The notes beneath the pieces were generated by a model. That model had not been told where the DNA came from. It saw only the letters and a program-made list of their open reading frames with translations, and made no database searches. A stretch of 8,298 nucleotides of DNA from Pararhizobium_B sp051960215 (GTDB lineage Bacteria; Pseudomonadota; Alphaproteobacteria; Rhizobiales; Rhizobiaceae), in contig JBQCEN010000297.1 in the NCBI GenBank assembly GCA_051960215.1, positions 1 to 8,298 of the forward strand. The letters are read 5' to 3'. Of the stretch, positions 1 through 6,899 are shown piece by piece; within the stretch, counting starts at the first letter, position 1, and each line of letters begins with the position of its first letter. Both the position numbers and the translations under genes were made by a program.

Positions 1-24
1 GAGCAGGACTGACCCCGGGCCGCG

Positions 25-657
25 TCACGCCGCGTGCTTTGCGGCCTTGTCTTGTGCCGCTTTCTCTTTCGCCTCGGCGACAGGATCCTTGCAGCCATAG
101 GGCTTTGCCATGCCGCTTGCGATGGCTGCGGCGGTTGCGGCGGGCATGTCGATGGTCGGGCCGTAGAAGCGTCCGTCGGGATCCGGTTCGGCGTCGACGT
201 AGCCGACGCGGAAGCGCTGTCTCACGGCGGTGACGCGGGGGGGGTACGGGGCATAGACGATGCGGGCTCCGACGGCATTGCCGCGCATTTCCGCGCGGTG
301 GCGGGGAGGTTTTGCGGCCGCGGCGACGACGAGGACGAGGTCGGCGCGCCTGTTCTCGGCCGCCGCCTTGGCCACCCGCAGCGCCGTGCGCACCCGCGCC
401 TGCGGATCGGACAGGGGAAGGGCGATATACTGCCGCAGCCACGTCTCGCCGTCGCCCGAAACGAACGAGACGCTGTCGATCAGCGTGCAGTCGAGTCCGT
501 AGACCGGAGACCCCTTGTTCCCGAGACCGACGCCGCCGAGGAGATAGGCGGCCGCGCCCGACACCGTCGCGAGCAGCATGACACCGCCGAGCGCGAAAAC
601 CGCCTTGCGGGGAATCCTGAACCGTCTTTTGCCGCCGCCGTCTGCCATGCCGCTCAT
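25..657 (-). CDS. Unrecognised protein with one N-terminal membrane anchor
   Basis: 210 residues; I do not recognise the family. A basic N-terminus (KRRFRIPRK, residues 10-18) is followed by one hydrophobic segment at about 19-41, ending in a Gly-rich stretch. This fits an uncleaved anchor with the remainder outside the cytoplasm. The outer part has two cysteines, C57 and C189, one near each end of the domain, which could form a disulfide in the periplasm. The middle (about 85-115) is an Ala/Arg-rich helix followed by a hydrophobic strand. The last 20 residues are a charged Ala/Lys helix. It lies 44 bases downstream of the aldolase on the same strand, so it is probably the last gene of the kinase-aldolase operon, but nothing in it points to sugar metabolism. 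The start is uncertain: Met4 (ATG at 648) is an alternative, and neither start has a clear Shine-Dalgarno. The coding call rests on an intact frame, sensible composition and gene-dense placement. Confidence 0.72.
   Translation of the reverse strand: MSGMADGGGKRRFRIPRKAVFALGGVMLLATVSGAAAYLLGGVGLGNKGSPVYGLDCTLIDSVSFVSGDGETWLRQYIALPLSDPQARVRTALRVAKAAAENRRADLVLVVAAAAKPPRHRAEMRGNAVGARIVYAPYPPRVTAVRQRFRVGYVDAEPDPDGRFYGPTIDMPAATAAAIASGMAKPYGCKDPVAEAKEKAAQDKAAKHAA
237..244. repeat. 8-base G homopolymer inside the 25-657 gene
   Basis: Eight consecutive G on the plus strand (C on the coding strand) fall at the Pro-Pro codons near residues 139-140 of the unrecognised membrane protein. The protein looks plausible on both sides, so the frame appears intact here. 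Tracts of this length can be places of slippage or of sequencing error. Confidence 0.6.
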
Positions 658-701
658 CGCCGAGATGACGGGGACCGTAGCCGGCCGCTCTTGCCGAATG
701 C

Positions 702-1373
702 TTAAAGAAGCGACCGCGGATTCCAGCGCCCGGCAGCGGCCTCGAAGACGGCGGCGGCCGCATCGGAGTCGGCATCGGTGACGAGCGCGGCGGCGACGGC
801 GGGCGCAAGCGTAAAGGTCTCGAAGCCGCGACGGGCCAGCGCCTCGAGCTGCTCCCCACCGCGCACGCTTGCGACCAGGACACGCATGCCCGCCGGATCG
901 GCGATGCTCTTCATCGCGTCGAGCCGTGCGTCCGCGTCGAGCCCCGCCTCACGCATCCGCCCGTAATAGGGCGCCACGTAGTCGAGGCCGAGCGCAACCG
1001 CGGCTGCGCATTGCCGCGCGGTGTAGCAGGCCGTCAGCGTCACGCGGCAGCCCTCCCCCTTAAGGCGAGCGGCGGCCTGGAAGCCGTCCGACGTCGCAGG
1101 AATCTTGACGGTGACGATTCCGGAAAGCGCGGCAAGCGCCTGACCGTTCGCCACGAGCAGCTCCGCCGCGCCACCCCAGCTCTGCACCTGCAGTTCGCCG
1201 AGTCCGAGTTCCTCTGCCGCGGTCACGAGCCGCCGCGCCGTCTCGATCGACGAGACGAGGCCGGCCTTTTCGAGAATGGTGGGGTTCGTTGTCGCGCCGT
1301 GCAGCCAGCCTTCGGCCTTGAAGCGGCGCCAGGCATCGGTGTCGGCGCTGTCGAGAAAGAATCGCGGCGTCAT
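702..1373 (-). CDS. Fructose-6-phosphate aldolase / transaldolase family protein
   Basis: A 223-residue class I aldolase of the small transaldolase (TalC/FSA) family, which acts through a lysine Schiff base in a cytoplasmic TIM barrel. Visible family marks are an N-terminal FFLDSAD strand with D8, the ATTNPT motif (27-32), VKIPAT with the Schiff-base lysine K90, TLTACY (112-117), YVAPYYGR (132-139) and VLVASVR (165-171). Compared from memory with E. coli FsaA, the K90-Q64, K90-T114 and K90-Y136 spacings equal FsaA K85-Q59, K85-T109 and K85-Y131 without gaps. Gln and Tyr at these places are typical of fructose-6-phosphate aldolase, where true transaldolases carry Glu and Phe. I chose the ATG at 1373 because it begins the family's usual N-terminus and gives the usual length (FsaA is 220). 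An upstream ATG at 1418 would add 15 residues and overlap the kinase by 35 bases. With the 1373 start, the gene begins 10 bases after the kinase stop, with an AGGA 13 bases upstream lying in the kinase's last codons. Transaldolase activity remains possible. Confidence 0.88.
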   Translation of the reverse strand: MTPRFFLDSADTDAWRRFKAEGWLHGATTNPTILEKAGLVSSIETARRLVTAAEELGLGELQVQSWGGAAELLVANGQALAALSGIVTVKIPATSDGFQAAARLKGEGCRVTLTACYTARQCAAAVALGLDYVAPYYGRMREAGLDADARLDAMKSIADPAGMRVLVASVRGGEQLEALARRGFETFTLAPAVAAALVTDADSDAAAAVFEAAAGRWNPRSLL

Positions 1374-1383
1374 CGGCGGTCGC

Positions 1384-2334
1384 TCATCCTGCGGCACCGG
1401 CTTGGAATGCTTCGACATCGGTAAGCGACGGTAGGTCGGCGCCGCGGCGCGAGCAGGTGATCGCCGCAGCCGCGATCGCAAAACCGAGGAGGTCGTCGAG
1501 ATCGGCGTCGCGCGCGGCCTGCGGATCGAGGAGGCCCTTGGCCGCCAGCCGGTGCAGGCCCGCCGCCTGGAACGTATCACCGGCGCCGACCGTGTCGACC
1601 ACCGTGACGCGCACGCCGGCGGCGCTCGTGCTCCCGCCTGTCGCGGAAAAGCCGAGCGCACCCTCGCCGCCGCGCGTGACGAAGACGAGCGAGGCGCCGC
1701 GGGCGATGCAGTCGGCGGCGAAGGTCTCCGGCGCCTGCCGCGGATAGAGGAGCGAGAGGTCCTCGTCGCTCGCCGGTACGAAATGCGCGGCGGCCGAGAA
1801 GGCCTTCACCTGCGCCCGCCAGAGGTCGAGGTCAGGCTCGATGCTCGCGCGGATGTTCGGGTCGTAGGAGATGAAGCGCCGGCCGGACTCCCGCCGCACC
1901 AGGGCGAGCAGGCTCGAGGCCGTAGGCTCCGTCGCGGTCGAATAGGAGCCGACATGGATGCAACGGATGGCTTCCGGCAGCTCGGCCGGCAGTTCCGCTT
2001 TCGTCATCGACCGGTCGGCGGTTTCGCTCGTGTAGAAGGCATAATCGGCCGAGCCGTCCGGCCGGGTGCCGACGATCGCAAGCGTGCTGTTGCGCGTCGA
2101 CGGGATGAGGAAGTCGGTCGAAACGCCATTGCCCTTGATGAAGGCGGCGATGCGCTGGCCGAAGACATCGGTCGAGTTCTTGGCGAGGTAGCCGACGGCG
2201 TTGCCGAGCCGCGCCAGGCCGACGGCAACGTTGAGCGGCGAGCCGCCGACGTGCCCCTCGAGCGCGATGGTGCCGCGCCGGACCTCCGGCATGGCGAACA
2301 AGTCGAACAGCGCATCGCCGCAACTCAAGAACAT
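1384..2334 (-). CDS. PfkB-family sugar kinase, probable fructokinase
   Basis: A 316-residue ribokinase/PfkB-family kinase, cytoplasmic, which transfers the ATP gamma-phosphate to a sugar. Marks in order: N-terminal strand FLSCGDALFDLF (2-13) with the substrate-binding Asp; GHVGGSPLNVAVGLARLG (27-44), PfkB signature 1; SYDPNIR (156-162), the conserved DPNxR; ASDEDLSLL (188-196), the common S/A-x-x-E-x segment; VTRGGEGA (219-226); and DTVGAGDTF (247-255), PfkB signature 2 with the catalytic base D253 and the anion hole GAGD. Length is normal for fructokinases. Fructose is the likeliest substrate, judged from resemblance to bacterial fructokinases and from the aldolase that follows, but 2-keto-3-deoxygluconate or another sugar cannot be excluded. 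The ATG at 2334 is preceded by AGGGGG about 11 bases upstream. It is the first gene of a three-gene minus-strand operon, and the RIME-like repeat lies directly in front of it. Confidence 0.92.
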   Translation of the reverse strand: MFLSCGDALFDLFAMPEVRRGTIALEGHVGGSPLNVAVGLARLGNAVGYLAKNSTDVFGQRIAAFIKGNGVSTDFLIPSTRNSTLAIVGTRPDGSADYAFYTSETADRSMTKAELPAELPEAIRCIHVGSYSTATEPTASSLLALVRRESGRRFISYDPNIRASIEPDLDLWRAQVKAFSAAAHFVPASDEDLSLLYPRQAPETFAADCIARGASLVFVTRGGEGALGFSATGGSTSAAGVRVTVVDTVGAGDTFQAAGLHRLAAKGLLDPQAARDADLDDLLGFAIAAAAITCSRRGADLPSLTDVEAFQAGAAG

Positions 2335-2366
2335 GACGCAGATTTCCCCCTGCCGTTGACGCCCCT

Positions 2367-2482
2367 GCTCTAGAGCGTTTCCAGGAAAAGTGGAAACCGG
2401 TTTTTCCGTTCGGAAACGCGACAGGCCAAAGACATAGATCGTTTTCGCGATTCAGCGAAACGCGGAAACGATCCAGCGAAAC
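2367..2482. repeat. RIME-like rhizobial intergenic palindromic repeat (two hairpins)
   Basis: This element fills most of the gap between the permease stop and the kinase start. The left module opens with the palindrome GCTCTAGAGC (2367-2376). It then has an outer stem GCGTTTCC/GGAAACGC (2375-2382 with 2412-2419) enclosing GGAAAA/TTTTCC arms and a central AAACCGGTTT palindrome (2394-2403). The right module is a hairpin of GATCGTTTTCGCG (2437-2449) and CGCGGAAACGATC (2461-2473), 13 bp with one T/G mismatch and an 11-base loop. CAGCGAAAC occurs twice, at 2453-2461 and 2474-2482. I recall very similar text scattered between genes in many Rhizobium, Sinorhizobium and Agrobacterium genomes, described as RIME or related mosaic elements. 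It has no coding capacity. On the minus strand no T-run follows the hairpins, so it is not a classic rho-independent terminator, although it may still slow transcription or protect the permease mRNA's 3' end. Confidence 0.8.
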
Positions 2483-2525
2483 CGCCCCCGCTTGACCGGT
2501 TCCGCCGCCGAGGCTCCCTCCCCGC

Positions 2526-5500
2526 CTACTCCGCCGGCGCGCCGGCCGGCGTCGCAGCCCGGTCATTGCTCGCGGCGCGTTCGCGGGCGCGCCGGAAGGC
2601 TTCGTCGGATTCGGCGATCAGCGTGTAGAACATCGGCACGACGAAGAGCGTGAAGCAGGTGCCGATCAGGATGCCGGAGAAGATGACGAGGCCCATCGAG
2701 TAGCGCGCCGCCGCACCCGCGCCCTGCGCGACGATCAGCGGCACGACGCCGATCGCCATCGCCGCCGTCGTCATCAGGATCGGCCGCAGCCGGACCTTGG
2801 CGGACGCGACGATCGCCTCGAACTTCGACAGCCCGTGCTCGGCCCGTTGCTGGTTGGCGAACTCGACGAGCAGGATGCCGTGCTTGGTGATGAGACCGAC
2901 GAGCGTGATCAGCCCGACGTCGGTGTAGATGTTGAGCGTGCCGAGCCCGATGTTGAGCGGCGTGATGGCGCCGAAGATCGAGAGCGGCACCGACATCATG
3001 ATGATGAACGGATCGCGGAAGCTCTCGAACTGTGCGGCGAGCACGAGATAGATGACGACGACGGCGAGGATGAAGGCGATCAGGATGGTGTTGCCCTGCT
3101 GCACCTCGAGCCGCGACTGGCCGGAATAGTCGATGAAGAAGCCATCCGGCAGCATCGGCCGGGCGATGTCGAGGATCGTCTGCAGCCCGGCGCCGGTCGT
3201 CACCCCCGGCAAGGGCAGCGCGCTGATCGTCGCCGAGTTCAGCTGGTTGAACTGCTCCACCGCCGCCGGCGCCGCGTTGGTCGAGATCTTCACGACGGCG
3301 GAGAGCGGCACCATGTCGCCGGAGGCCGCCCGCACATAATAGCGGCCGAGATTCTCCGGGTTCGCCCGGTCCTTGTCGTGGACCTGCGTGATGACGTCGT
3401 AGCTGTTCGAATCGCGGTCGAACTGCGCGACCTTGCCGCCGCCGACGAGGAGGCTCAGCGTCCGGCCGATGTCGCTGACCGGAACGTTCAGCGCCGCCGC
3501 CCGGTCGCGGTCGATCGTCACGGTCACCTGGGGCGCATCGAAGTTCAGCGAGTTCTGGACGATGATGAACTTGCCAGAGGCCTGCGCCTTCTTGCGCACC
3601 TGGTCGGCCACCTCGAAGACCGTCGCCGGATCGCCCGTCGTCTGCAGCACGACCGAGATCGGCAGCCCACCGCCGGTGCCGGGCAGCGTCGGTGGCGCGA
3701 AGACGAAGGCCTGCACACCCGCGACCTTGGAAAGCTTGCCCTGGATCTCCTGCTGGAGCTTCTTCTGCGGCGGCCTGTCGCCCCAGGGCTTCAGCGCCCA
3801 GACATAGAAGGCCGAGGTCGTGTCGCCGCCCATGCCGACGACGGAGAAGCGGGCGCGCACCGCCGGCATGTCGTCCGTGAGCCGGCTGATCTGGTCGACA
3901 TAGAGCTTGGTGTAATCCGACGTGGCATAGCGCGGCGCGTTGATCACCGAGAACAGCGCGCCCTGGTCCTCTTCCGGCGCGAGTTCGCTCTGCGTGTTGA
4001 AGAACATGAAGACGGTGACGCCGAGCAGGCAGATAACGATGAGGAGCGTCACCGGCCGGTACTTGAGCGAGCCGGCGACCAGCCGCTCATAGCGGTTCTC
4101 CGTGCGCGTGAAGCTGCGATCGACGATCCGCTGGAAGCGGCTGTGCTCACCGCCGCTCAGGATCCGCGCCGCCATGGTCGGCGTGATCGTCAGGGCGACG
4201 AAGCCGGAGATGATGACGGCGCCGGCGAGCGTGAAGGCGAATTCCCGGAAGAGCGCGCCGGTAAGCCCGCCGGTGAAGCCGAGGGGCGCGAACACGGCGG
4301 CAAGCGTGATCGTCATCGCAATGACGGGCGTCGCGATCTCGCGCATGCCGACGAAGGCCGCGCGCATCGGCGAGAGCCCCTCCTCGATGTGGCGATGGAT
4401 GTTCTCCACCACGACGATCGCGTCGTCGACGACGAGGCCGATGGCGAGCACCATCGCCAGCAGCGACAACAGGTTGATGGAATAGCCCATCGTCCAGAGG
4501 AAGAAGCAGACGCCGATCAGCGAAAGCGGAATCGTGACGATCGGCATCAGCACCGAGCGGAACGAGCCGAGGAAGAGCAGGATGACGACGACGACGATCG
4601 CGACCGCCTCGCCGATCGTCTTGAACACCTCGTGGATCGACGCGCTGATCTGCTCCGTCGCGTCGTAGACCATGGTGATCTTCATGCCCTCCGGCATCGA
4701 CGCCTGGATGGAGGGCAGTTCCTTGATGACGCCGGCGGCCGTGTTCAGCGGGTTCGCCGCGGGCGTCGGATAGATGCCGATGAAGGTGCCGCGCTTGCCG
4801 TTGAAGTTGACGACGGTATCGCGGTCGGCCGCGCCGAGTTCGATGTCGGCGACGTCGCGCAGCCGCACGACCTCCGCCCGATTGGCGCGCAGCGGCAGGG
4901 CGCCGAAGGTCTGCGGCGTCTGCAGCGTCGACTTGAGCGTGATCGCCCGCGCCACGTATTCGTTCTGCGTCTCGCCGGGGGCTGCGAGGAAGTTCGAGTT
5001 GTTGATCGCCGCCAGCACCTCGGAGGCGGTTACGTCGTGGGCCGCCATGCGCGTCGGGTCGAGCCAGATGCGCATCGAGTACTGCTTCTCGCCGATGATC
5101 TCGACCTGCGCCACGCCGCTGATCGTCGACATGCGCGGACTGATGACGCGGTTGAGGTATTCGGTGATCTGCTCCTGCGTCATGTTGGGGTTCTGCACCG
5201 CCAGGTACATGATCGCGAACTGCTGGCCCGTGCCCTTGACGATCACCGGGTCCTCGGCCTCGGTCGGAAGCTTGCCGCGGACCTGGTTGACCTTGGAGAT
5301 CACCTCCGTCAGCGCCGCGTCGGGGTTGGCGCCGAGCTTCATGTGGACCGTCACGACGCTCGCGGAGGTACGGCTCTGCGAAGTCACGTAGTCGATGTTC
5401 TCGGTGGTGGCGACCGCCTGTTCGATCGGCGCGGTGATGAAGCCCTGGATCAGGTCGGCGCTCGCCCCGGCATAGGCCGTGGTGATCGTGATCGCCGTCT

Positions 5501-5624
5501 CCTCGACCTCCGGATACTGCCGGACCGCCAGGTTGAAGATCCCCTGGAAGCCGATCAGCAGGATCAGGAAGGCGACGACCGTCGAGAGGACCGGCCTCTT
5601 GATGAAGATGTCGGAGAAGCTCAC
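2526..5624 (-). CDS. RND multidrug efflux permease (HAE-1 family)
   Basis: A 1032-residue inner-membrane drug/proton antiporter of the AcrB/MexI type, normal in length. The sequence shows TM1 at about 12-30, a large periplasmic porter loop (31-334), TM2-TM6 at about 335-485, a second loop (545-843), and TM8-TM12 at about 845-1000. The proton-relay residues are present: the Asp pair D400-D401 in TM4 (GLVVDDAIVVVENIHRH) and K914 in TM10 (GLITKHGILLVEFAN), corresponding to AcrB D407/D408 and K940. It should therefore be an active proton-driven pump. The start is GTG at 5624, overlapping the adaptor stop as GTGA, with GAGG 7 bases upstream, so translation is probably coupled. The C-terminal tail after 1005 is Ala/Arg-rich and cytoplasmic. 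No outer-membrane factor gene follows, so the pump probably uses a TolC homologue encoded elsewhere. The overall look is closer to MexI/VexB-type permeases than to AcrB itself. The substrate cannot be read from the sequence. Confidence 0.97.
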   Translation of the reverse strand: MSFSDIFIKRPVLSTVVAFLILLIGFQGIFNLAVRQYPEVEETAITITTAYAGASADLIQGFITAPIEQAVATTENIDYVTSQSRTSASVVTVHMKLGANPDAALTEVISKVNQVRGKLPTEAEDPVIVKGTGQQFAIMYLAVQNPNMTQEQITEYLNRVISPRMSTISGVAQVEIIGEKQYSMRIWLDPTRMAAHDVTASEVLAAINNSNFLAAPGETQNEYVARAITLKSTLQTPQTFGALPLRANRAEVVRLRDVADIELGAADRDTVVNFNGKRGTFIGIYPTPAANPLNTAAGVIKELPSIQASMPEGMKITMVYDATEQISASIHEVFKTIGEAVAIVVVVILLFLGSFRSVLMPIVTIPLSLIGVCFFLWTMGYSINLLSLLAMVLAIGLVVDDAIVVVENIHRHIEEGLSPMRAAFVGMREIATPVIAMTITLAAVFAPLGFTGGLTGALFREFAFTLAGAVIISGFVALTITPTMAARILSGGEHSRFQRIVDRSFTRTENRYERLVAGSLKYRPVTLLIVICLLGVTVFMFFNTQSELAPEEDQGALFSVINAPRYATSDYTKLYVDQISRLTDDMPAVRARFSVVGMGGDTTSAFYVWALKPWGDRPPQKKLQQEIQGKLSKVAGVQAFVFAPPTLPGTGGGLPISVVLQTTGDPATVFEVADQVRKKAQASGKFIIVQNSLNFDAPQVTVTIDRDRAAALNVPVSDIGRTLSLLVGGGKVAQFDRDSNSYDVITQVHDKDRANPENLGRYYVRAASGDMVPLSAVVKISTNAAPAAVEQFNQLNSATISALPLPGVTTGAGLQTILDIARPMLPDGFFIDYSGQSRLEVQQGNTILIAFILAVVVIYLVLAAQFESFRDPFIIMMSVPLSIFGAITPLNIGLGTLNIYTDVGLITLVGLITKHGILLVEFANQQRAEHGLSKFEAIVASAKVRLRPILMTTAAMAIGVVPLIVAQGAGAAARYSMGLVIFSGILIGTCFTLFVVPMFYTLIAESDEAFRRARERAASNDRAATPAGAPAE

Positions 5625-6823
5625 AGCCGCGCCTCGTCCTCGGTGACGGGCTTCGGCTCCACGCTGTTGTCGACCTTCACCGGCACGCCGCTCGAAAGCC
5701 TGTTCTGCCCCGCCGTCACGATCACGTCGCCAGGCTTCACGCCCTTCTCGACCTCGACCATGCCGCCGGAATGCCGGCCGAGCGTGACGAAGACCTGCTT
5801 GGCGACGGTCTGGTCGCTCGCCGGCTTCTGGGCATCGCCGGCCGCCGCCGTCTGTGTCGGCGACTTGGGCGCGCCTTCGCTCGCCGTTCCCGCCGCATCG
5901 GCCTTCGTCTCGCCGGCGTCACGAACGGCGAAGACGTAGTCGCCGTAGAGGCTGGTCGTCACCGCCGTCTGCGGCAGCGCGACGATTCCCTTTTCCGTCG
6001 GCAGCTCGACCTCGACGCGGACGAACTGGCCCGGGCGCAGCTCGAGGCCGGGATTGGCGATCTCGCCGCGCACCGAGACGAGTCGGCTCGATGGGTCGAT
6101 CTTCGGGTTGATGCCGATGATCGAGCCGGTGAACTTCAGCGCGCCTTCTGTCTGGCCGACCTTGATCGCCTGGCCGAGCTTCAGGTTGCTGAACTCCTGC
6201 TCCGGCACGGTGAAGTCGACCCGCATCGTGTCGAGCTGCTGCAGCGTGGCCGCCGCCGTGCCGGCCGTCACGTACTGGCCGAGCTCGATCTTCGGAATGC
6301 CGATCGTGCCGGAGAACGGCGCCTTGAGCTGCTTCTGGTCGAGCACGGCCTTGAGCTTCTGGACCGAGGATTCGGCCTGGGTCGCCTGCGCCTGCGCGCT
6401 CTCGAGCGCCGACGTCGCGCTGACGCCGCGATTGGCCAGCTGGCGGATTCGGTTGAGGTTGTCCTGCGCGAGGTTCAGCGCCGACTTGGCGGAAGCGAGA
6501 TCGGCGCGCTCGACCTCGTCGTCGAGCTGGACGAGGACGTCGCCCTTCTTGACGTTCTGGTTCGCCTTGAAGTTGACCTCGGTCACCGTGCCGCTCGTTT
6601 CGACGGCGACGTCGACGCCGCGGCGTGCGCCCACCGTGCCGATCGCCGAGATGCCCGGCTGCCAGGTCACCGGCTCGACCTTCACCGTCGAGACCGTGAC
6701 GGCCGGCTGCTTCATCGTCGCGAAGAACTGCTTGATGGCATGGGCGCGGAAGATATTGAACCCGACGATCCCGCCGCAGACGAGGACGAGGAGAACGATC
6801 GCAATGACGAAGCGCTTGATCAT
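5621..6823 (-). CDS. RND efflux periplasmic adaptor (membrane fusion protein)
   Basis: A 400-residue HlyD/AcrA-family adaptor that links the permease to an outer-membrane channel. Residues 4-22 form one N-terminal membrane segment; the Cys at 16 is preceded by Leu-Val, not a proper lipobox, so I read a transmembrane anchor rather than a lipoprotein. Next come the first lipoyl half-motif (about 68-101, with SGTVTEV and KGDVLVQLDD), an alpha-hairpin coiled coil (about 103-165, Ala/Gln-rich), the second lipoyl half (LKAPFSGTIG, 166-175, to about 195), a beta-barrel (about 200-275) and a membrane-proximal domain (276-382). That last domain is broken by a low-complexity Ala/Thr/Lys/Ser insert at about 301-342. 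I chose the ATG at 6823: GGAGG lies 9 bases upstream and MIKRF begins a normal signal anchor. A GTG at 6865 would prepend 14 Arg-rich residues and use up the leader hairpin. It is first in the two-gene operon and opposite the tetR gene. Confidence 0.95.
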   Translation of the reverse strand: MIKRFVIAIVLLVLVCGGIVGFNIFRAHAIKQFFATMKQPAVTVSTVKVEPVTWQPGISAIGTVGARRGVDVAVETSGTVTEVNFKANQNVKKGDVLVQLDDEVERADLASAKSALNLAQDNLNRIRQLANRGVSATSALESAQAQATQAESSVQKLKAVLDQKQLKAPFSGTIGIPKIELGQYVTAGTAAATLQQLDTMRVDFTVPEQEFSNLKLGQAIKVGQTEGALKFTGSIIGINPKIDPSSRLVSVRGEIANPGLELRPGQFVRVEVELPTEKGIVALPQTAVTTSLYGDYVFAVRDAGETKADAAGTASEGAPKSPTQTAAAGDAQKPASDQTVAKQVFVTLGRHSGGMVEVEKGVKPGDVIVTAGQNRLSSGVPVKVDNSVEPKPVTEDEARL

Positions 6824-6839
6824 GGCGGGTCGCCTCCAT

Positions 6840-6861
6840 GCGATCCGTCGCCGCGGATCGC
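6840..6861 (-). promoter_or_regulatory. Perfect 8-bp stem-loop in the adaptor leader, next to the Shine-Dalgarno
   Basis: GCGATCCG (6840-6847) and CGGATCGC (6854-6861) form a perfect inverted repeat around a 6-base loop. On the minus-strand transcript the stem ends two bases before the GGAGG (6837-6833) used by the adaptor start at 6823. It could be an mRNA hairpin that limits or protects ribosome access, or a second DNA operator. It is separate in sequence from the TACCGTC repeat further upstream. Which role applies cannot be decided from sequence. Confidence 0.5.
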
Positions 6862-6899
6862 GCACATAGTTCTGCTGGCAAATCGAATGCGCCGGAACT

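Noticed and set aside
34..705. Plus-strand frames opposite the unrecognised membrane protein
   Set aside because: Composition is dominated by Arg, Gly, His and Cys with no membrane segment or motif. The minus-strand frame has a proper basic-hydrophobic anchor and operon placement.
1374..1661. An N-terminal extension of the aldolase back to 1661
   Set aside because: The extra residues are Arg/Ser/Pro-rich shadow of the kinase gene, and the family N-terminus starts at 1373.
2437..2473. A rho-independent terminator for the efflux operon
   Set aside because: The stem is good, but no U-run follows on the minus strand, and the hairpin belongs to the repeat element.
2367..2482. A mobile element with its own transposase
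   Set aside because: It is only about 116 bases, with no coding frame or flanking target duplication that I can see; it is a palindromic repeat.
2835..5939. A very long plus-strand open frame (1034 codons) antisense to the permease and adaptor
   Set aside because: Its translation is Arg/Asp/His-rich with no recognisable domain, as expected when GC-rich genes suppress stops on the opposite strand. The minus-strand permease has complete family motifs.
6776..6778. The adaptor as a lipoprotein acylated on Cys16
   Set aside because: The residues before the Cys (Val-Leu-Val) do not make an acceptable lipobox, since Val sits where Gly, Ala or Ser is expected.
6824..6865. A GTG start at 6865 for the adaptor
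   Set aside because: It would add an Arg-rich leader through the hairpin. The ATG at 6823 has GGAGG 9 bases upstream and a normal anchor sequence.
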